Positions 34,451 through 49,700 of a stretch of 64,000 bases of DNA are shown here, one piece after another. Made by a program: the position numbers and the translations under genes. The stretch's first letter is position 1. Each line of letters starts with the position of its first letter. The notes under the pieces were generated by a model, which saw only the letters and a list, made by a program, of their open reading frames with translations, was not told the DNA's origin and did not search any database. Source of the DNA: Panonychus citri (lineage: Eukaryota; Arthropoda; Arachnida; Trombidiformes; Tetranychidae); NCBI RefSeq assembly GCF_014898815.1, contig NW_026515450.1, forward strand, positions 434,001 to 498,000, written 5' to 3'.

Positions 34451-35253
34451 ATGAATTACAATCAAATTGATAATCATTCGGTGGATCAAGCCAAAGAGGA
34501 AAAACCATCAGCAACATGTTTAGGATTCACTCGTCAAGAATTGATCAAGATGCAACAATTAACCAAATCATCAATTATTTTCTGTATATTATATTTAATC
34601 CTTGGAGTTTACCTGATCGGTTTAATTGTTTATTCTCAAATTAATCCTGATAAACCTAAATTGTTAAAAATTTCATCGCAAATATTACTTGAAGTAATCA
34701 TGCCCGTCGGCGTAATTAACGGTTTCGGTAAATTGTTAACCTTTTATTCATCATCAAAGTCTTCACAATTAGGAATGAAATTATCATCATTTTCACAATT
34801 AATTGCTATTTCATTAGACATTTACTCTTTCATCAAAGTAGTTAAAGAAGGTAAATAATATAATCAAATTTAATTGTTGAGTAAAAGTTTCACAATTAAC
34901 ACTCACGCACAACCAACTAAAGGTTATTTCCCATTGGGTGATGACAATGTTGATTATTAATCTTTAATTAAATGAATTTAATTCAGTTTTTCACCAGTTT
35001 TAAGTGTTTTTAATTTACCCAAATTGATTAATTTTGTCTTAATTGTTAATTGTTAGGAAACAGGATTGGAACCGGATATTTTTATGATGATTTACTTTTG
35101 GTCTCATTTATTTATTTCTGTATTTGGTTTGATTTTATTTACCTTTTGGCAACAATTGTATTAAATGTACAATTAACTGTTTATGGTTTTATTAAGAAAC
35201 CTAAATTGCATCATAATTGTAATCACAATTTACCTAAATTAATTGTAACATGA
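34451..35253 (+). CDS. Small four-TM membrane protein, family not recognised
   Basis: Two exons, 34451-34850 and 35057-35253, joined in phase 1 with GT..AG borders, give 597 nt (198 residues). About 40 polar N-terminal residues precede four hydrophobic segments at roughly residues 41-65, 75-100, 108-128 and 145-175. A short C-terminal tail has His/Asn/Lys (KPKLHHNCNHN). I do not recognise the family; its shape recalls arthropod tetraspan proteins but lacks a clear tetraspanin CCG motif. It starts 365 bases after the INTS3 stop on the same strand. An ATG in a different frame lies four bases before the chosen start; the chosen one opens the long frame. Confidence 0.65.
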
Positions 35254-35575
35254 ATCGTGATTACTAATCAGAATAAAGTAATGTCAGTGATTTGATTAAT
35301 TGTTGGATTTTAAAATCTAAATGCTCAAATTAATCCAAAGATTATATAAGAATAGGAATTAGAATCTTTTTCTGAAGAAAAAATCCATTCCAATTTAGTG
35401 AATTTCTTATTGATCGCTGGTTCGAACTCTTTGAATGTGCTTTTAAAAGACCTTTAAATGACCTTTAATTGGGTTATATTCGTCAAAATGGACTCGAAAT
35501 AGCCTCAGGGCATAATTAGAATCATCCTGAGCCACAGGTAAACAATTAAAACATTCATTTGATTGCGATTTGTAA

Positions 35576-35932
35576 ATGAACATTTTTGTTTTTAATCTTA
35601 TTCTCATTGATATTGTTTTCTTTTGGAAACAGAATCGATTTGATCATCACAATTATGATTATGATTCTGATTCAATTGGTTTAGTTAATTGTGTTTATGC
35701 AATTATCAAATTGCTGAGTCTGTTAGTCTCATGTTTTATACAATTTAAATTGTTAACTTTGTTATTGTTAATAAATACATTTAATTTACAAATTAATTTA
35801 CATTGGCATTCAAGTTTGTATGGTAACATTGGATTGTTTCAATTGGAATTACAAAAATTTAATTTAAATGCTACAAAAAAAACCACAACAACAATTAAAG
35901 TTAATCAACTTGTTCAAAATTTGACAAAGTAA
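35576..35932 (+). CDS. Doubtful hydrophobic open frame, possible second small membrane protein
   Basis: A 118-residue frame with a hydrophobic start and a central segment (roughly residues 37-75) that could form two membrane helices, followed by a polar Thr/Lys/Asn tail. A CAG preceded by pyrimidine-rich sequence near 35630 could be an acceptor, but its phase does not match the exon 1 end of the preceding four-TM gene. Codon use is extremely AT-rich, and the frame may be open only because of composition. Confidence 0.22.
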   Translation: MNIFVFNLILIDIVFFWKQNRFDHHNYDYDSDSIGLVNCVYAIIKLLSLLVSCFIQFKLLTLLLLINTFNLQINLHWHSSLYGNIGLFQLELQKFNLNATKKTTTTIKVNQLVQNLTK

Positions 35933-37670
35933 ATTGTTCAACCAATTAGTGAACAATATTCAATCAAATTATTGTATTTGTATCATATTTTGGTGCTTCA
36001 AGTTATAATCAATTTGATTGATTAACAATTAGAATCAATTATTTATCAATATAATTACAAATGAGAGACAAATATTAACAATTAACAATTAGATTTTCAA
36101 CCTTTAATTGTAAACCTAATTTAATTGCTTCTCATTTGATTCATTACAATCAAATGAGAATCAGAACAAAAAATTGATCATCTGATTAACTGATTGTATT
36201 AGTTCAATTTACTATCATTGGTCATTCAACAATTTAAATAATCAAAGTAACAATTAAAATGTTTGATAAAATGGGAATAATTTATATATAATAATATATA
36301 TATTGAACAATTTAGGTTTACAATTAACTTAATTTAGTTTTTGTTCATCTATTAATTTTCAACGGGTTACAATTAAATTGGAACAGTTAATTAGATACAT
36401 TTAATAATAATAACAATTATAAACAATTAACTGTTTGTCTTTGATTTTGTTTTGTTTTTCTCAGGTAAAAAGGGAAAACAACAATTAACAAATTGAGATA
36501 AATTGATTTGGATTACAATTAAAACATAGAGCTCAATCATTTAAATTACAACTTTTATGTGCATTGGTTTATTGTTTATTACTCTTGGTTGATTAGTTAA
36601 TTGTGATAAAAATATTGATGATAAATTATGAACAATTGAAGGATAATGATGATGATAATTGTAATAATACAAATGAAGTTGTGATCATGTTTACATACAA
36701 CTGTAATTACTGTTGATTACTGATGATTACAATTAGATTAATTTAGTTATAACCAACACCAATTAATTTACAACAATTAAGATCTTTTTTTGGTTTGATT
36801 TTCAATCTTGTATCTTTCTTGGTACATAATTAATACTTTAAGTTGGTTCTTGTTGAGATAAAGTTGATTAACTAATTACGTTGAGTTGATTAGTTTAAAT
36901 ACACTAATTTATATATACAAAATTTTGTGGAGTTAACAATTAATATATTAGTTAGAATATCAAAGTTATTAATTCGGTTGAGTTGGAATTGAGAGAGAGA
37001 GAGAGAAAAGGTGATTAGTTAATTTGATTCCTTGAGTTAATTGTGGTTAAGATTAATTTTGTTTTCTTTGTTAATATCTGATGAGCTTTAATCAACTTGC
37101 TTGTCGATTAAATTTTCCTATTAGTTAATTGTTTAGAAATAGGCAGATGATGATTAAGGTGATTGAGAGTATGTTGATTAATTGTCCTTATTTAATGATG
37201 AAGATTGTGCTTGATTGATGATAATGATAATGATTAAATTTGATTAAGATGAGGCTAAGGATGAATGAGGCATTTAAACATCATTTTTATCTTGTTGATT
37301 TCCAGAACAATTTAATCCGGATTAATAAGATTAACTTGATGGTTACACATTAAATCAATCAGGTTAATCATGATTCCAACCATATTAATTGTAAATTAAA
37401 ACAAAGCTCAACAATTTTGGTCCTCTTTCATTTAGATTCAATAATATGAATGTAAAAAAAAACCAAATTAAATTTGATTATAATCAATAAGTTAATAGTT
37501 GATTCTGATTATTAATCAGATTGGATTCACTTTTCTTTTATAACAATTAGCTCTTACTCTCTCTCTCTCTCATCAATAGTGTAATTATGATAACAATGTG
37601 ATAATCAATGAGCTTATTGAGTTAATTGTTGGCGTTTTTGGTTGATTGTGATTCCTCATGAGAGTCACAA
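35933..37670. other. Intergenic region between the four-TM gene and RasGRF
   Basis: AT-rich, no supported gene. It holds short (GA)n near 36992-37007 and (CT)n near 37557-37570, and presumably the RasGRF 3' UTR. Confidence 0.45.
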
Positions 37671-40600
37671 TTAAGATCCCGATGGAAAGTGTGATGGACT
37701 TGATCCACTGAACGTGGTCCCTCCCGAGGTCGGTGTTATTTTGGTCCCTAATCGTGATAATCTTGGTTCGAGGACAAGTGATTGTTGGTACAGTTCATCA
37801 TCGGATAAATGTCGCCCAGTGTCCAGTAGATAATTAATTGCTCGGACATTCATCTCAATCTTATAAGGTGTTTGTTGATATTGACGCACTTCCCTGATAA
37901 CATGAGCAATCTGAAAGAGAGATACAATTAGTAAAGTTAATAATTTCCCATCGAAACTTTTACCAATTCAATTTAAATGAACCAATATAATGAGATGAAC
38001 AATTAAAATATATATTAATCATCTTCATCTTCTTTAGGATAAAAATAGACCTCAAAAAAAAGCGATAACTATAAAGACTAATAAAAGATCAAAACTCAAT
38101 TGTAATCAAATTGGAAAACCTTACAGATTGAAATTGAATGGTTATTCATTCAAATAGCCTCAGGGTAAAAAGTTATAAACAAGGATGAAATGATTATCAT
38201 CCTCATCCTCATCAACAAATCAAATAAATCATATAAATTAAAGTTAATTGTAAAGATGATAATTCACAGGTTATTCACAATTTATATTAATCATTTATTT
38301 TATAATAAATTGTAACGGTTAACAATGAGCATGATCATCAATCAACCAACCTTATTGTTGATATTTTTCATCATCATCATCATGATAATCATCATTATTA
38401 TCATCATCATGGCGATAATGAACTTGCTCAAGATAAGTAAACATGATAATGATAATGATAAAAAGTCATTTAAAATTCCCAGTCAATGATAATATAATTT
38501 TCATCATTGTCGTTATTACTTTTCAAGAGTAAATTAGTTTCAACTTCAATGATACAATCAACAACTCGTTGACTGTATTTAGTCAAAACAATTAAGTTAA
38601 TTGTAAAAGATTCACACTGAAAAAAAAACGTATTTCGGTTTATCGATGAATAGATGATAACAATTAGTGAATTGATTGATTGATTTTCTTACCATTCGCA
38701 TTTTAGAAAAGTTGAGAAGTCCATCATCGGTGAAATTTGGTGTACCCTCTTCGATGAACGATAAATCCGTTAGGTACATTCCCAGATACGGAATACAGGG
38801 AGGGTCACATCGGTGTAACGCTTCACGCATATTCCTGAATCGACCGTCAGTTGAAACGAGTAATTGTAACTTGTCGATACTTTGTTTAACCTTTTCGATG
38901 AAATGACATGGAAGAATATTAATTATCGATCGATCGACAGGTTTGAATGTTGGACTTACCGTTTTTGAGACACGTTCCCATGTTCGTTTGAGCCTGAAAA
39001 CTGATGAATTGGTAAAAGCGGCGCAAATCTGAAGGACTCCATTGAAATTATGAAACATTCGGCAAATATCAGCGACCGCTGCCCACTTCTCAATGGTCGT
39101 TACACGCTTTTGTATATCACAGGCTAACATTATCTCTGAGGCGACTAATCTTGAGACCTCATTAAAACGACGGGTCATTAAAAGTATATGAGGAGCTTTG
39201 GTTGTTTTATCGGTTTTCATCCAGGCCTGACCAAGAAACTCTTCCGATTGTATTGATATGAAAATCTTATGATCAAGGTAGGTCATTGATTCAGCGATCT
39301 CCATTGCGGAAACGGTATCAAAAGTATCTTTACAACCTAATGGTGGTGGTGCAAGTAAAAGGTCAAGGTCAACCTTTTTAGATGAATCTTCCTTTGAGAT
39401 CATGGTTAACAGTTGACCGGCTGCTTTATGCTCAGCGGGAAGTAGGGAAGGATTATTGGTCAGTTCTTCAAGGAATTCGGTGGTCAGTTGCATGAGACGG
39501 GCATCACTTTGAAAATCTTGAGAATGTTTTGAAATCCAGTGTCGTAGGACGTTTAGTACTCTCATTGTGGCTGCAGTTGATATAACGGATTCACGTTTAG
39601 ATCGACTTGGAGTTAAGGGTAGCCTAAGTTCAGATCCAACGGCACTTGGATGACGAGAACCACGTTGAGACTAAAAAAGAAAAGAAAAGAGAAGAAAATA
39701 TTAAATTCATTGGTAACAAAAAGAATTGTTAAAAAAAAAGTTCGAAAATCACTTGATCTGAAGTAACACTTACTGCGTACAACTCTAGCGCTGCTCGAGT
39801 TCCTGGATCGGGTGGGTTACTTGATGCTGCGGTGGCCACAGCAAAAGCGGAAGCTGCTGAAGCGGTTGATGATCTTCTGGATGAGGCTCGAGAAGAGGTG
39901 ACAACTACTCCAGCACGAGAAGACATTGTTGGTGTTTCGGGAAGTTGAAAGCTACTTCGAGGTGTTGATAGAACCGTTGTCTCTGTTTGAAATGAGCTTC
40001 GAGGTGTAGTTGATGTACTTGCGTAACCAGTACTTTCAGTGTCACTCGAACCTCTTTTACCTGTTGCACCACGAACTTTAAGATACTGAGGTCCGGAAGA
40101 AGAAGTTGAAGTGGAACTAAAATTAATCTCTTCCCCAGTAACCTTAGAACTAACCATTCTATTAGAATTTTTATCCGATGAACTTGCTGAACTTCGACCG
40201 AAAAATTTAGGTGATGATATTCGAGAGGGAAGAATGAAAGACAATGATGATCCAGATGAAGATGAATTAGAGGTTGTGTGTGTAGGTGTTGTGTGGGTTG
40301 ACCCTGGGGCACAAATAGAAACTGATGCTCGACCCTCATGATGATGAGAATGATGATGATGGTGAGAATGATGTTGTGGTGTAGATGAAGTAGATGATAG
40401 TGAAGATGTTGAATTTACCAGAATTCCCTTGATCGGTGATGGTGTTGGTGATGAGGATGCTATCGGTTGAATATTTTTACTCTTATTCTTATTATTATTG
40501 TTACTATTATTACTGAAATTAACATTGGAAACATTTTTACTATTCTTATTACTACAACTACTGAAAATATTTTCAATTCTATTACAATTATTACTATTGT

Positions 40601-42407
40601 TACTTATTATATTACTACTACTACTTTTGTTATCTGATGTTTGTGCTGTTGTTGTTGTGGTTGTTGTGGTTGATGATGATGATGATGATGAAGTTGAGTA
40701 ATCTAATTGTTTACTTTTGGTATTCTCACTTGAATTATCACTGCTACTTTCCACCCTTGGTAGCTGTTGGGGTGGCTCTTTATTGACTGGACTTGGTCTT
40801 GGTGATCCGCTCTTGGAATCGGCGCTTCCAACCAGTGTACCTAAACTGGCTGCCGCTGAAATGATCGTTGGTGAGGTTGGTGATGAGCTTTGATCCGCTT
40901 TCAGGGTTTCACTTGATTGGCTGTGACTTGGAACACTGATTGACAATTTATCCTGTAATTCATGAAAACTTTCACTTTCACTTTGAGCTTCACTTTCACT
41001 GAAATGTTCAATCTCACAGTTACTTGAATCTTCAGATGAATTCTGGATACAACAACAAAAAAAAACAGAATCAAAAACGTTACATAAACAATTTGATTGA
41101 TTTAATTTCGCAAATCAAACCGACCAACAGTACAATCAATTATTACAAATCAATTCCAATAGATGGAAAATCAAAAAAAAAATCTAGATGTAAATGATTG
41201 AGTTTCCTAGGATAATTAAATTAGTTTCTTTCCCTTTCATTTAGTTTAATTGTCTTGGATTAGATTTATAAATTTCTCTCATTTTCTTTGGATCCCTAAT
41301 CATACAATTAACTAATTTTATTGATTGTCCATCGTAATTAGATTTGTTTTGATTTGCTTATTGCGTTTTCTGTTGTTAGATTGTTTTTCTCACTTAATTG
41401 TTTCATTTTTCTTACCTGTTCTTTGTCTGATTCTGTTGAATAAAGATCAGGGGGTAGATAAGTTCCTGGAACCTCAGGGCTTGGCGGTGGTGGAATTGGA
41501 TGAATTATCTCTGGACCCGGGGAGAGTAAGGAAATGTTCACTGGTTCCGTTGTTAGAATACGTTGTGGGCAATTAATTTGTTCCTCTGCTGATTTAGCCA
41601 AATTTGAACGTGTTCGAGCTTGTTCCTCTTCCACTGAAATAGAAAACAAAATAATCAATCATGTGAAATTCAAGAAAAGTTCAGCAACTAAAAGAGAGCC
41701 CAAAGTTCCGATTTCACCCGAAAAAAAAAACAACAACAAAGTAACAACAAGATTCTGATAAATTTCCTTTGGAACTTAAATTGTACATTCTAATAATATT
41801 TTCGAGCTTCGATCTTTTTTAACCAATAAGTCTCAACTTGGAGAATTGGTAAAAAAAATGTTCTCAACAAAGTCTCTATTGGTGATACTCTCAACGAAGA
41901 TGCTTTTACCTCTCATAGGAATTTAATAAGGTGAAACCTTTCATTGCAATCAAAATTAATCAATGTTCATTTATTACAATCATTGAATAATTGAGTCAAT
42001 TACGTTTGACATTCACATCGATTCCGCTGTCTAATCAAAAATTTATTTATTAATATACTTTATCTCATATGAAGAGGTAAAGAAAAGGTAATTCAAAGGT
42101 CAACCATTGGGAGAGAAAATGTTAACCTGAAAATGCTGATGAATTTTATGAACATGAACATAATTAACCTTCGGAACGACTGATTCATATTATCATCTCA
42201 ATCGTAACAAATAAATTTACTCATTAAAGGGCAAATGTATGAATGGTAAAAATCTTAGAAGAATCAAAAGTATATCGAATAATTTGATTGAGATTTACTA
42301 ACAATTCATACTTCAAATTCAGGGGAATTTGGAGAGAAACAACTTGAAATAGGAAAATGCTCATCATGGAAATTGAATTGATATAAAATTCGTTTGCAGA
42401 TAATCAA

Positions 42408-42460
<53 letters not shown>

Positions 42461-43246
42461 AAATGCAATGGAATTGGAATCGTAACTCTAATTGTTACGT
42501 TGATTGTCCTGTTGAGGAAAGTGAATTAACTAACAATGTAAGTATCAATGAAAGTCAATCACTCCTGGTAACAGTGATAAAGATTAACTAATATTAAATC
42601 AACGATAAAGGTGAATGATTGGTTTTCACAACATTTGATAATATTTATTTATTATCAATCCGGAATTAAACTAATCACCATGAGTATGATGATTTAATCT
42701 GACAGCAGTTGAACTTGAAAGGAACTGGGTTAAGGGCATTTATGTTAATCTTTCCAACAATTTAAGATGAAAAGAGTAATAAAAAAAATATCAATAATAT
42801 AAATCTAAATCAGATCAAAATAGATTCACAAGATTATGATTGTTAATCCTTACGAATTAAATATTACTTAATCTTTTGCAATATACTGGAAACATTGAAA
42901 CACTAAACAGCAATTTAAATATAATCAATTTGCAAATGAAATGAATTTGCAATTGATGATAACCTTTTTTTTTGCTTATCTTTGCAAACAATTTAATTAA
43001 ATTCATGATATGCAATTAAAATTACTCAATGAAAATGCAAATTATTCAGATTATTTAATAACTTTAATCGTAAATATGAAACAAAGTATTTTAATTGTGA
43101 TTAGAATTGTCAAGATGAGCTAATTTGATTGTTAAGATGATTTTCGATTCCCTCCCAAATAATAAATCACCCTGATTGTGATTTATTTGAATTCTATTCA
43201 TTTTGATAGCAATTATTGATCCGAATCTCGATTAATAATAATAATA

Positions 43247-43307
<61 letters not shown>

Positions 43308-46300
43308 TCGTTGACTGTTATTATTTATATTTATTATCATTATGATATTATTTCAGGTCTAGTTTTTTTATCCTGTTAACCATTTTCATCCCATTCATCT
43401 GATTCATCTGATTCTGCTCTCAGGTGACCTTGATTCCCTGGATTTTTTTCGGTGATGATTATGATGATAACTGAAATTCTGAATAACTAGGTCGCCAGGC
43501 CAACTTAACCCAGATCTACTTTCTTTCATCTTCTTTCATCTCTTTCTTTTTCTTTTTTCTATTATCATCATGATAAACTTTTCATCCCCATTCATCCATT
43601 TAAACAACTTTTTCCACCCTCACAACATGTAATTTCATTTATTACTTCATACTACTCTTTCTCTCTCTCTCTCATCTTATGCAATATCATTATCATCTTC
43701 ATACTCGCATCCCTTTTGCATCATTTCCGTGTCCTGTTGTCCATTTATCAAGAATTTGCATTTTCTTTTGCATTTCTCTTATATATTACTCTTTCTTTCT
43801 ATTCAAGTTCCCTTGACCCTTTCCTCCATTTTTTTTCCTTCCTAAATGCAATCATGAATCATGATGGATCTTAGGTGTAGGCGTATTGATGAAGTTAATG
43901 TTACTCTCATCAAGAAAAAATTTCTCTATGTTAATTTGCAGTTGACTCTCTTATTCATCTATGGGAATTGTAAGAACTTCTTTTTTCTGTTGCATGTATA
44001 TCTAATTTCACCATGAAACTGAACAAACTGAGAAAAATATAGTTGAAAACTTACCTTTTGTACTAATCTCTGCATCTCTCTGTTGTTTCCTCATAACAAA
44101 GGTTATCTCATCTTTTTGGTCTTTGATTTATTTTTTCAAGTGCATTATCATTATGCATATCATGATAAGTACCATGGGAATTGATGACAAGTAAATCAGC
44201 AAGATGAGAGGATGATAAGGTTACCAGAACCCAAAGGAGAATAGATGAAATTTTTTTATGGAAAAGAGAGAGAGAGAAAAAAAAATTCAAGATAAATTCA
44301 GTTGATTTGATGTTAATCTCTTTCTTTCTGAATCTATCACATATTCAGAATATCAGTAATCAGTTGGAACACAATTAATAGATGAATTTCAACCATCTCT
44401 TAATCATGATTAATGGTGAGAAAATTTTACAATTGAAAGTATCTTTGGAAATGATTCTCCCAGTGAATATTATCAGTAGATATTCAATGGAAGATGAAAT
44501 TTCAGGTGACTTACATTTACGATAAGATAATCTCCAGTGTTGATTGTTACGATAAACGTACTCCTGTTGAGCTTGTTGAAGATTATACAACATTTGGGTG
44601 TCCGAATTTGCTGAAACCACCGATTCCCGATGAGCATCCGAGATATCAGATAATTCTGAGGTTGCACTTATCCTTCTTGAATAATCATAATCAAGAGTAA
44701 TTATATCTGATGGTCCATGAGCACCAAGTCCACTTCCTCTTCCACTTCCTGATCCACTAACACTTACAGCACCAGAACCAACACCAGTACCAGTTAAACC
44801 ACTGCCACTGGGACCAGTATTATTATTACCAGTTGAACCGGTCATAACGATATCACCACAATCTGAACAGCTAACAATTAAATCATTGGCACGATTAAGC
44901 TCCTCCAATGATCCAGTTGGATCATTAAGTGGTACTAATGAGGTACTTTCCGGATAATAGTGAACCTTTTTCAGAGCCTCAAGAACGGTCACTCCGTCGG
45001 TGAAAACTCGATATGTTAACAAGAAGGTGTTTAAAAAATCGATGGACAAAAAACGAAGGTCAGTTAAACGTTCAAATAAACGTTCGGGTGAAGCATAACG
45101 TATTTGCGGCAGTTTACACGAGTTTAGAGTTCGACTGAAGCGAATGTCAACATCGTCCTTGTACAATCGAGGGTCATTTCTATCACCATGGAAAGAATCA
45201 ATAACAATAATGATACAGATTTCGAATTAGAATTTATTGGAAAAAAAAGGAAAAATTTGAAATTCGAAAAAATTTCCAATCAATTTTACCTGATCGATTG
45301 AGGCATCGTTACCGATGATGAATCACTCATAGTGCTATGGAAGAGATCATTGAAATGAACGTTATCAATGCACTGAAAAGGGAGAGAGAGAGAGAGAGAG
45401 AAGGACAATTAATATATTAATTGTAATCACAATCAGTAAATTAGATTAGAAAATCAATATCATTATCCATTCAATTTAACCTTTCAAAAGCTAATCAAGC
45501 TGTAATTAAATGTTAACCAACAACATGTATAATTAACTTGTCAACATTTTAAAATGATTCTATTAATTATTGATTGATTACTTGGACAATTAAACAATTA
45601 ACGAGTCATTTACCATCATTAAAAATGTACATCAATGATAATAATCACCATTGATTTATTGGTTAATTGTTGAGATTATGTATTATAAGTATTGAATAGT
45701 CAATCAATTGAAAATGAAATAATCTATTGATTTAATGGGGGAAGCAAATTAATTGATTGTTTGCAATTAAATTAAAAAAAAAGGAAAAAAGAGAAATCAA
45801 ATTTCAATCAACTTAATCACTTTGAACACAATTTAAATTTGACTGTTTTCACTTAGATATATTTTTTAGAGTGAAAAAAAAACTGTTACTTTCAATATGG
45901 ATGAAAATGATGATGTAACAATGAAATTTATCATGTGGATCAATGATTTTCAGTATATCATTTTCATCATCATCATCATCATCATCTTCATCTTCATCAT
46001 CTTCATCTCTATATCAACACTTGAGATGTAAAAACAAACTGAAAATGAAAAAGGATGAAGATGAAATTTGAACATCATGTTACCTTTAGTAATATAAATT
46101 CAATGGTTGATAAATTGATGAACACATAACCATTGATGACATTGATTTAAATTGAATCACTGATTAACAATACATGATTAACAATTAAGAAGACCAGAGA
46201 AACACTAATGAAAATATAACAATTAGTGAGGAATGATAATAAATATCCTGTTAACAATTAATTGATTGTTAATGTCAAAGGTTTATCACAGATTTGATAG

Positions 46301-46737
46301 TAACATGAGACGTAAATGTTGATGAACGAAAAAAAAACCAAACACTAAAGCAAATTAATATCAACAAGATAATCAATATCTTGATTAGAAAGAGATTAGT
46401 TTAGTTAATTATCACAATTAAAAGAAGAAGAAGAGGAAAATGTATTTGTAACAATTAAGCACAAATTAATTGGAAACAATGAGAAATCAAATTGAGAAGC
46501 AAAATGGAAAACACAAAAAAAGGTAAACAAAATGTTCATCTCATGATGAAAGTAACGGTACTTTAAACGATTGCAAGTGAAAAGAAAATCATTGATCAAG
46601 ACAATCAGTTGATTATAATAAATTAATCTCGTTGATCAGTAATCATAATCTAAATACCAATTTACAATAAAAAGAGATGATGAAGATACAATGATGAAAG
46701 ATTGAAAGTGTTTCACTACGAAATAGGATGGAGAGAG

Positions 46738-46779
<42 letters not shown>

Positions 46780-49700
46780 GTGAGACTGTCTTGACATTCA
46801 CTCACTCACCATAACAATGAGAGAGTGAGACGATGACAATTAAGTAATGATATTGACGATTATGGTGATGATTGAAGTGAATTATTGTTCTTACCTGTGA
46901 TATATCACTGGTCCAAGCTGCTTTCTCTTGCATGGTTGGTGCAACCAAATGAATCGAAACGGGTGGACCAGCCTTACAGTCCCAGATTATCTTGAAATCG
47001 AGTCCACTGTAGATCTGTTTGTTTCCTGGTAAATGTAACGCTGGTAAATTTGCTTCATTGGCTCGAGAAAAGTAGCTTATGGATCCCTCTATTAGAAGAA
47101 AGTTGATTTTATTTATTGATTTTCGTGGAAAAGAATTGAAAATTTTTACTTCATCTTTTTCCAAATGAAACAATTACACCATGAGAACAGACTATAGCAA
47201 TGAGAATAATAATATCAACATCAACAACAACCTCTTTTCCATCATCATTTTCATCGTCAAGTTAGTGAGAGTATGAGGGAGAGAGCAAAGGAGATGGATG
47301 AGGTGTGGATGCTGAAGAGAGTGGCAATCATATGTATTATATGATATGTTCAGTGAGAATGTAAGAAGAGACTTATAAGACTTTTCGAGTTTAGAAAAGG
47401 GGAAATGTTGTTGAGTGAAGGTGGAAGATGATGATGAGGTGGAGGTGGAGGTGGAAAATGAGTAGACGAATATTATCCCCGATGTGAACTCTTTCTTTCA
47501 GAATTTTCTCTTTTTCTTTTTCTTCAATCATTATTATTATCTGATTCTCGCTGATTCGACTCAACGTTCAGGTGAATTCATGACATTGTTTTCTTGTTTC
47601 TTACTAACTTTTTACTATCTCAATGAATTTACAGTTTTCATTATCGTATCTTCATGATTATGATAATATGATCTCTTTGTATGAATGTTTAAAAGTTTGT
47701 TTTTCTTTTACAAATATCATGGATTCCTTTCAATTATCGGAATCCTGAGATTGTAAAACTTTTTGATATTATAACTTTCAAGATTAACGATGATAAATGG
47801 TGATAATAGTCATGAATTGTTACGATAATATGAATTGAATTGAGTGAGACACTTGAAAATTGAGGAAAAAATCAGCAAAAGAAACAAATTGTTCTGGAAT
47901 CAAATGTTGTTTCATTAGAACTTTTCTCTATCCTAGTTTTATTACATATATTGTATATTATTCATCATTTTCATGAGAAGATATTAAATTTACCTGAGCT
48001 CATAAAATATCCACCTACACTTTTACCTTAACTTTCAATATTACATATCGTCCTACGCTTTGTACACTCCCAGCCGACTTGATCATCTTCATCATCCCTA
48101 ATTGTTATTACCTAGATTTCCCAGCCAAATACTCCGCCCTCAACATTAACCTTTTAATGAATATAATCATCATGTATTCTTGATGATATAATTCATGATT
48201 ATGAACTTTTCAAAAATTCAATCAATCCTTTTATCCATAACTTGTTGTATTTCAAAATCAATTTAATTCATCTAAATATCATCTCGATTTCATCATTTTA
48301 ACTCATACGAAATTGATAACTTTTTCTTATGCAATCGATGAGAAACAATCTTATCATATATGCAATTAAGATTGAGAATTAGCAAAAATTATTAAGAAAT
48401 AATAATAGAAAACTAATAATAATAATAAGAAAATGAGATAATTTTCAATTTTTAAAATGATATTGAAAAATTTAACACATTCATCTTGTTGAATATCTAA
48501 TGTTCTGAGTGATCTGAATTGAATCAGATTAAATAATGACATTTAACTTATCTACCATAGATGAATATCAATACAAACTGATACACTGGTAACTTTTGGG
48601 TTAGTTTCAGTTTTCAGGATTCTCTTTTATCATCATGAATTTATACACACATTCAATTGAGATTGCTGAGTAATATTGTTACATGTGCACAGACATTTAC
48701 TTTCTTGTGTCAACCCAGAAAATATCGATCAATTCTAGTATTAAAACCTACATGATAATACAGTAGATATCATCATCATGATGATTACGAGAAGTGTACA
48801 GAATAGTTCTGAATAGTAACTATTACATGCAGATACGATTTCTGTAAACACTGTAACCAAATAAACAGAAGTTTGCAAAAAAAAAATGGATCATAACTTA
48901 ATACATAATGTTATGCAATTGAATTCAATTAAATTGAAATGATACCAATTCTGATTCAGTTCAATTCTTGCGATTATGCAATCGCCATGAGGTTATCTTT
49001 ATCTCCTCTTGAGATGAAATTCAAGTTGAATTTGCATTCGTTAATTTGACCCTGAACTTGGTTATTATGAGGCTGTGGTTCAATATTATTAATATTTTCT
49101 TGTTGTTTTCTTTCATAGAAAAAGTTTCAGATTATTTCAAGTTTACTCAAGTCAGAATAGGAAATGTTCATACAAAGGTATTTATATAATATAATAAGAT
49201 ATATGGAGGTTGAGAGGTGAAAATAGGCCATTCGAACTGTTTGAATACCTGGAAATGTTCAAGGTTGTTTCTTATCATCGATTCCGGGCTCAGAACTTTT
49301 TTCTTCTTTTCATCTTATCCCCAACCCTTAATCTTCTAGATAAAGACAAAATTCATGGCGCATTCTCAATTCAAAACACCATGGAAATGATAACCATTAT
49401 CAACAGTTAGCCACCTAATAGATAAGGTTAATCTGCCGCTTTTATGGTCAACCAGGTCAACTACAGTCCAAGCTAAGAAATTGTATCTTCACTTAATATC
49501 AAATTTTTGAGAGCTGATCTTGAAAAAATAGTTCCAAAGCATAGCTGCTAAAATATCAGGCTAATTATTCAAATTGCTGAACTAATACTTTGAAAATTCA
49601 GTTAACTTTATATGCAAAATCAACCTCAGATATCAAAAGGTCAAATTAAACAGCAAATTGAACGCTGGTCATGTTGGACAATTGCAAAGGTTTAATATTT

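Noticed and set aside
39905..40701. Alternative frames overlapping the RasGRF serine-rich exon
   Set aside because: They are shadows of a 1,269-nt exon whose frame is fixed by both neighbours and by conserved ASAFAVATA.
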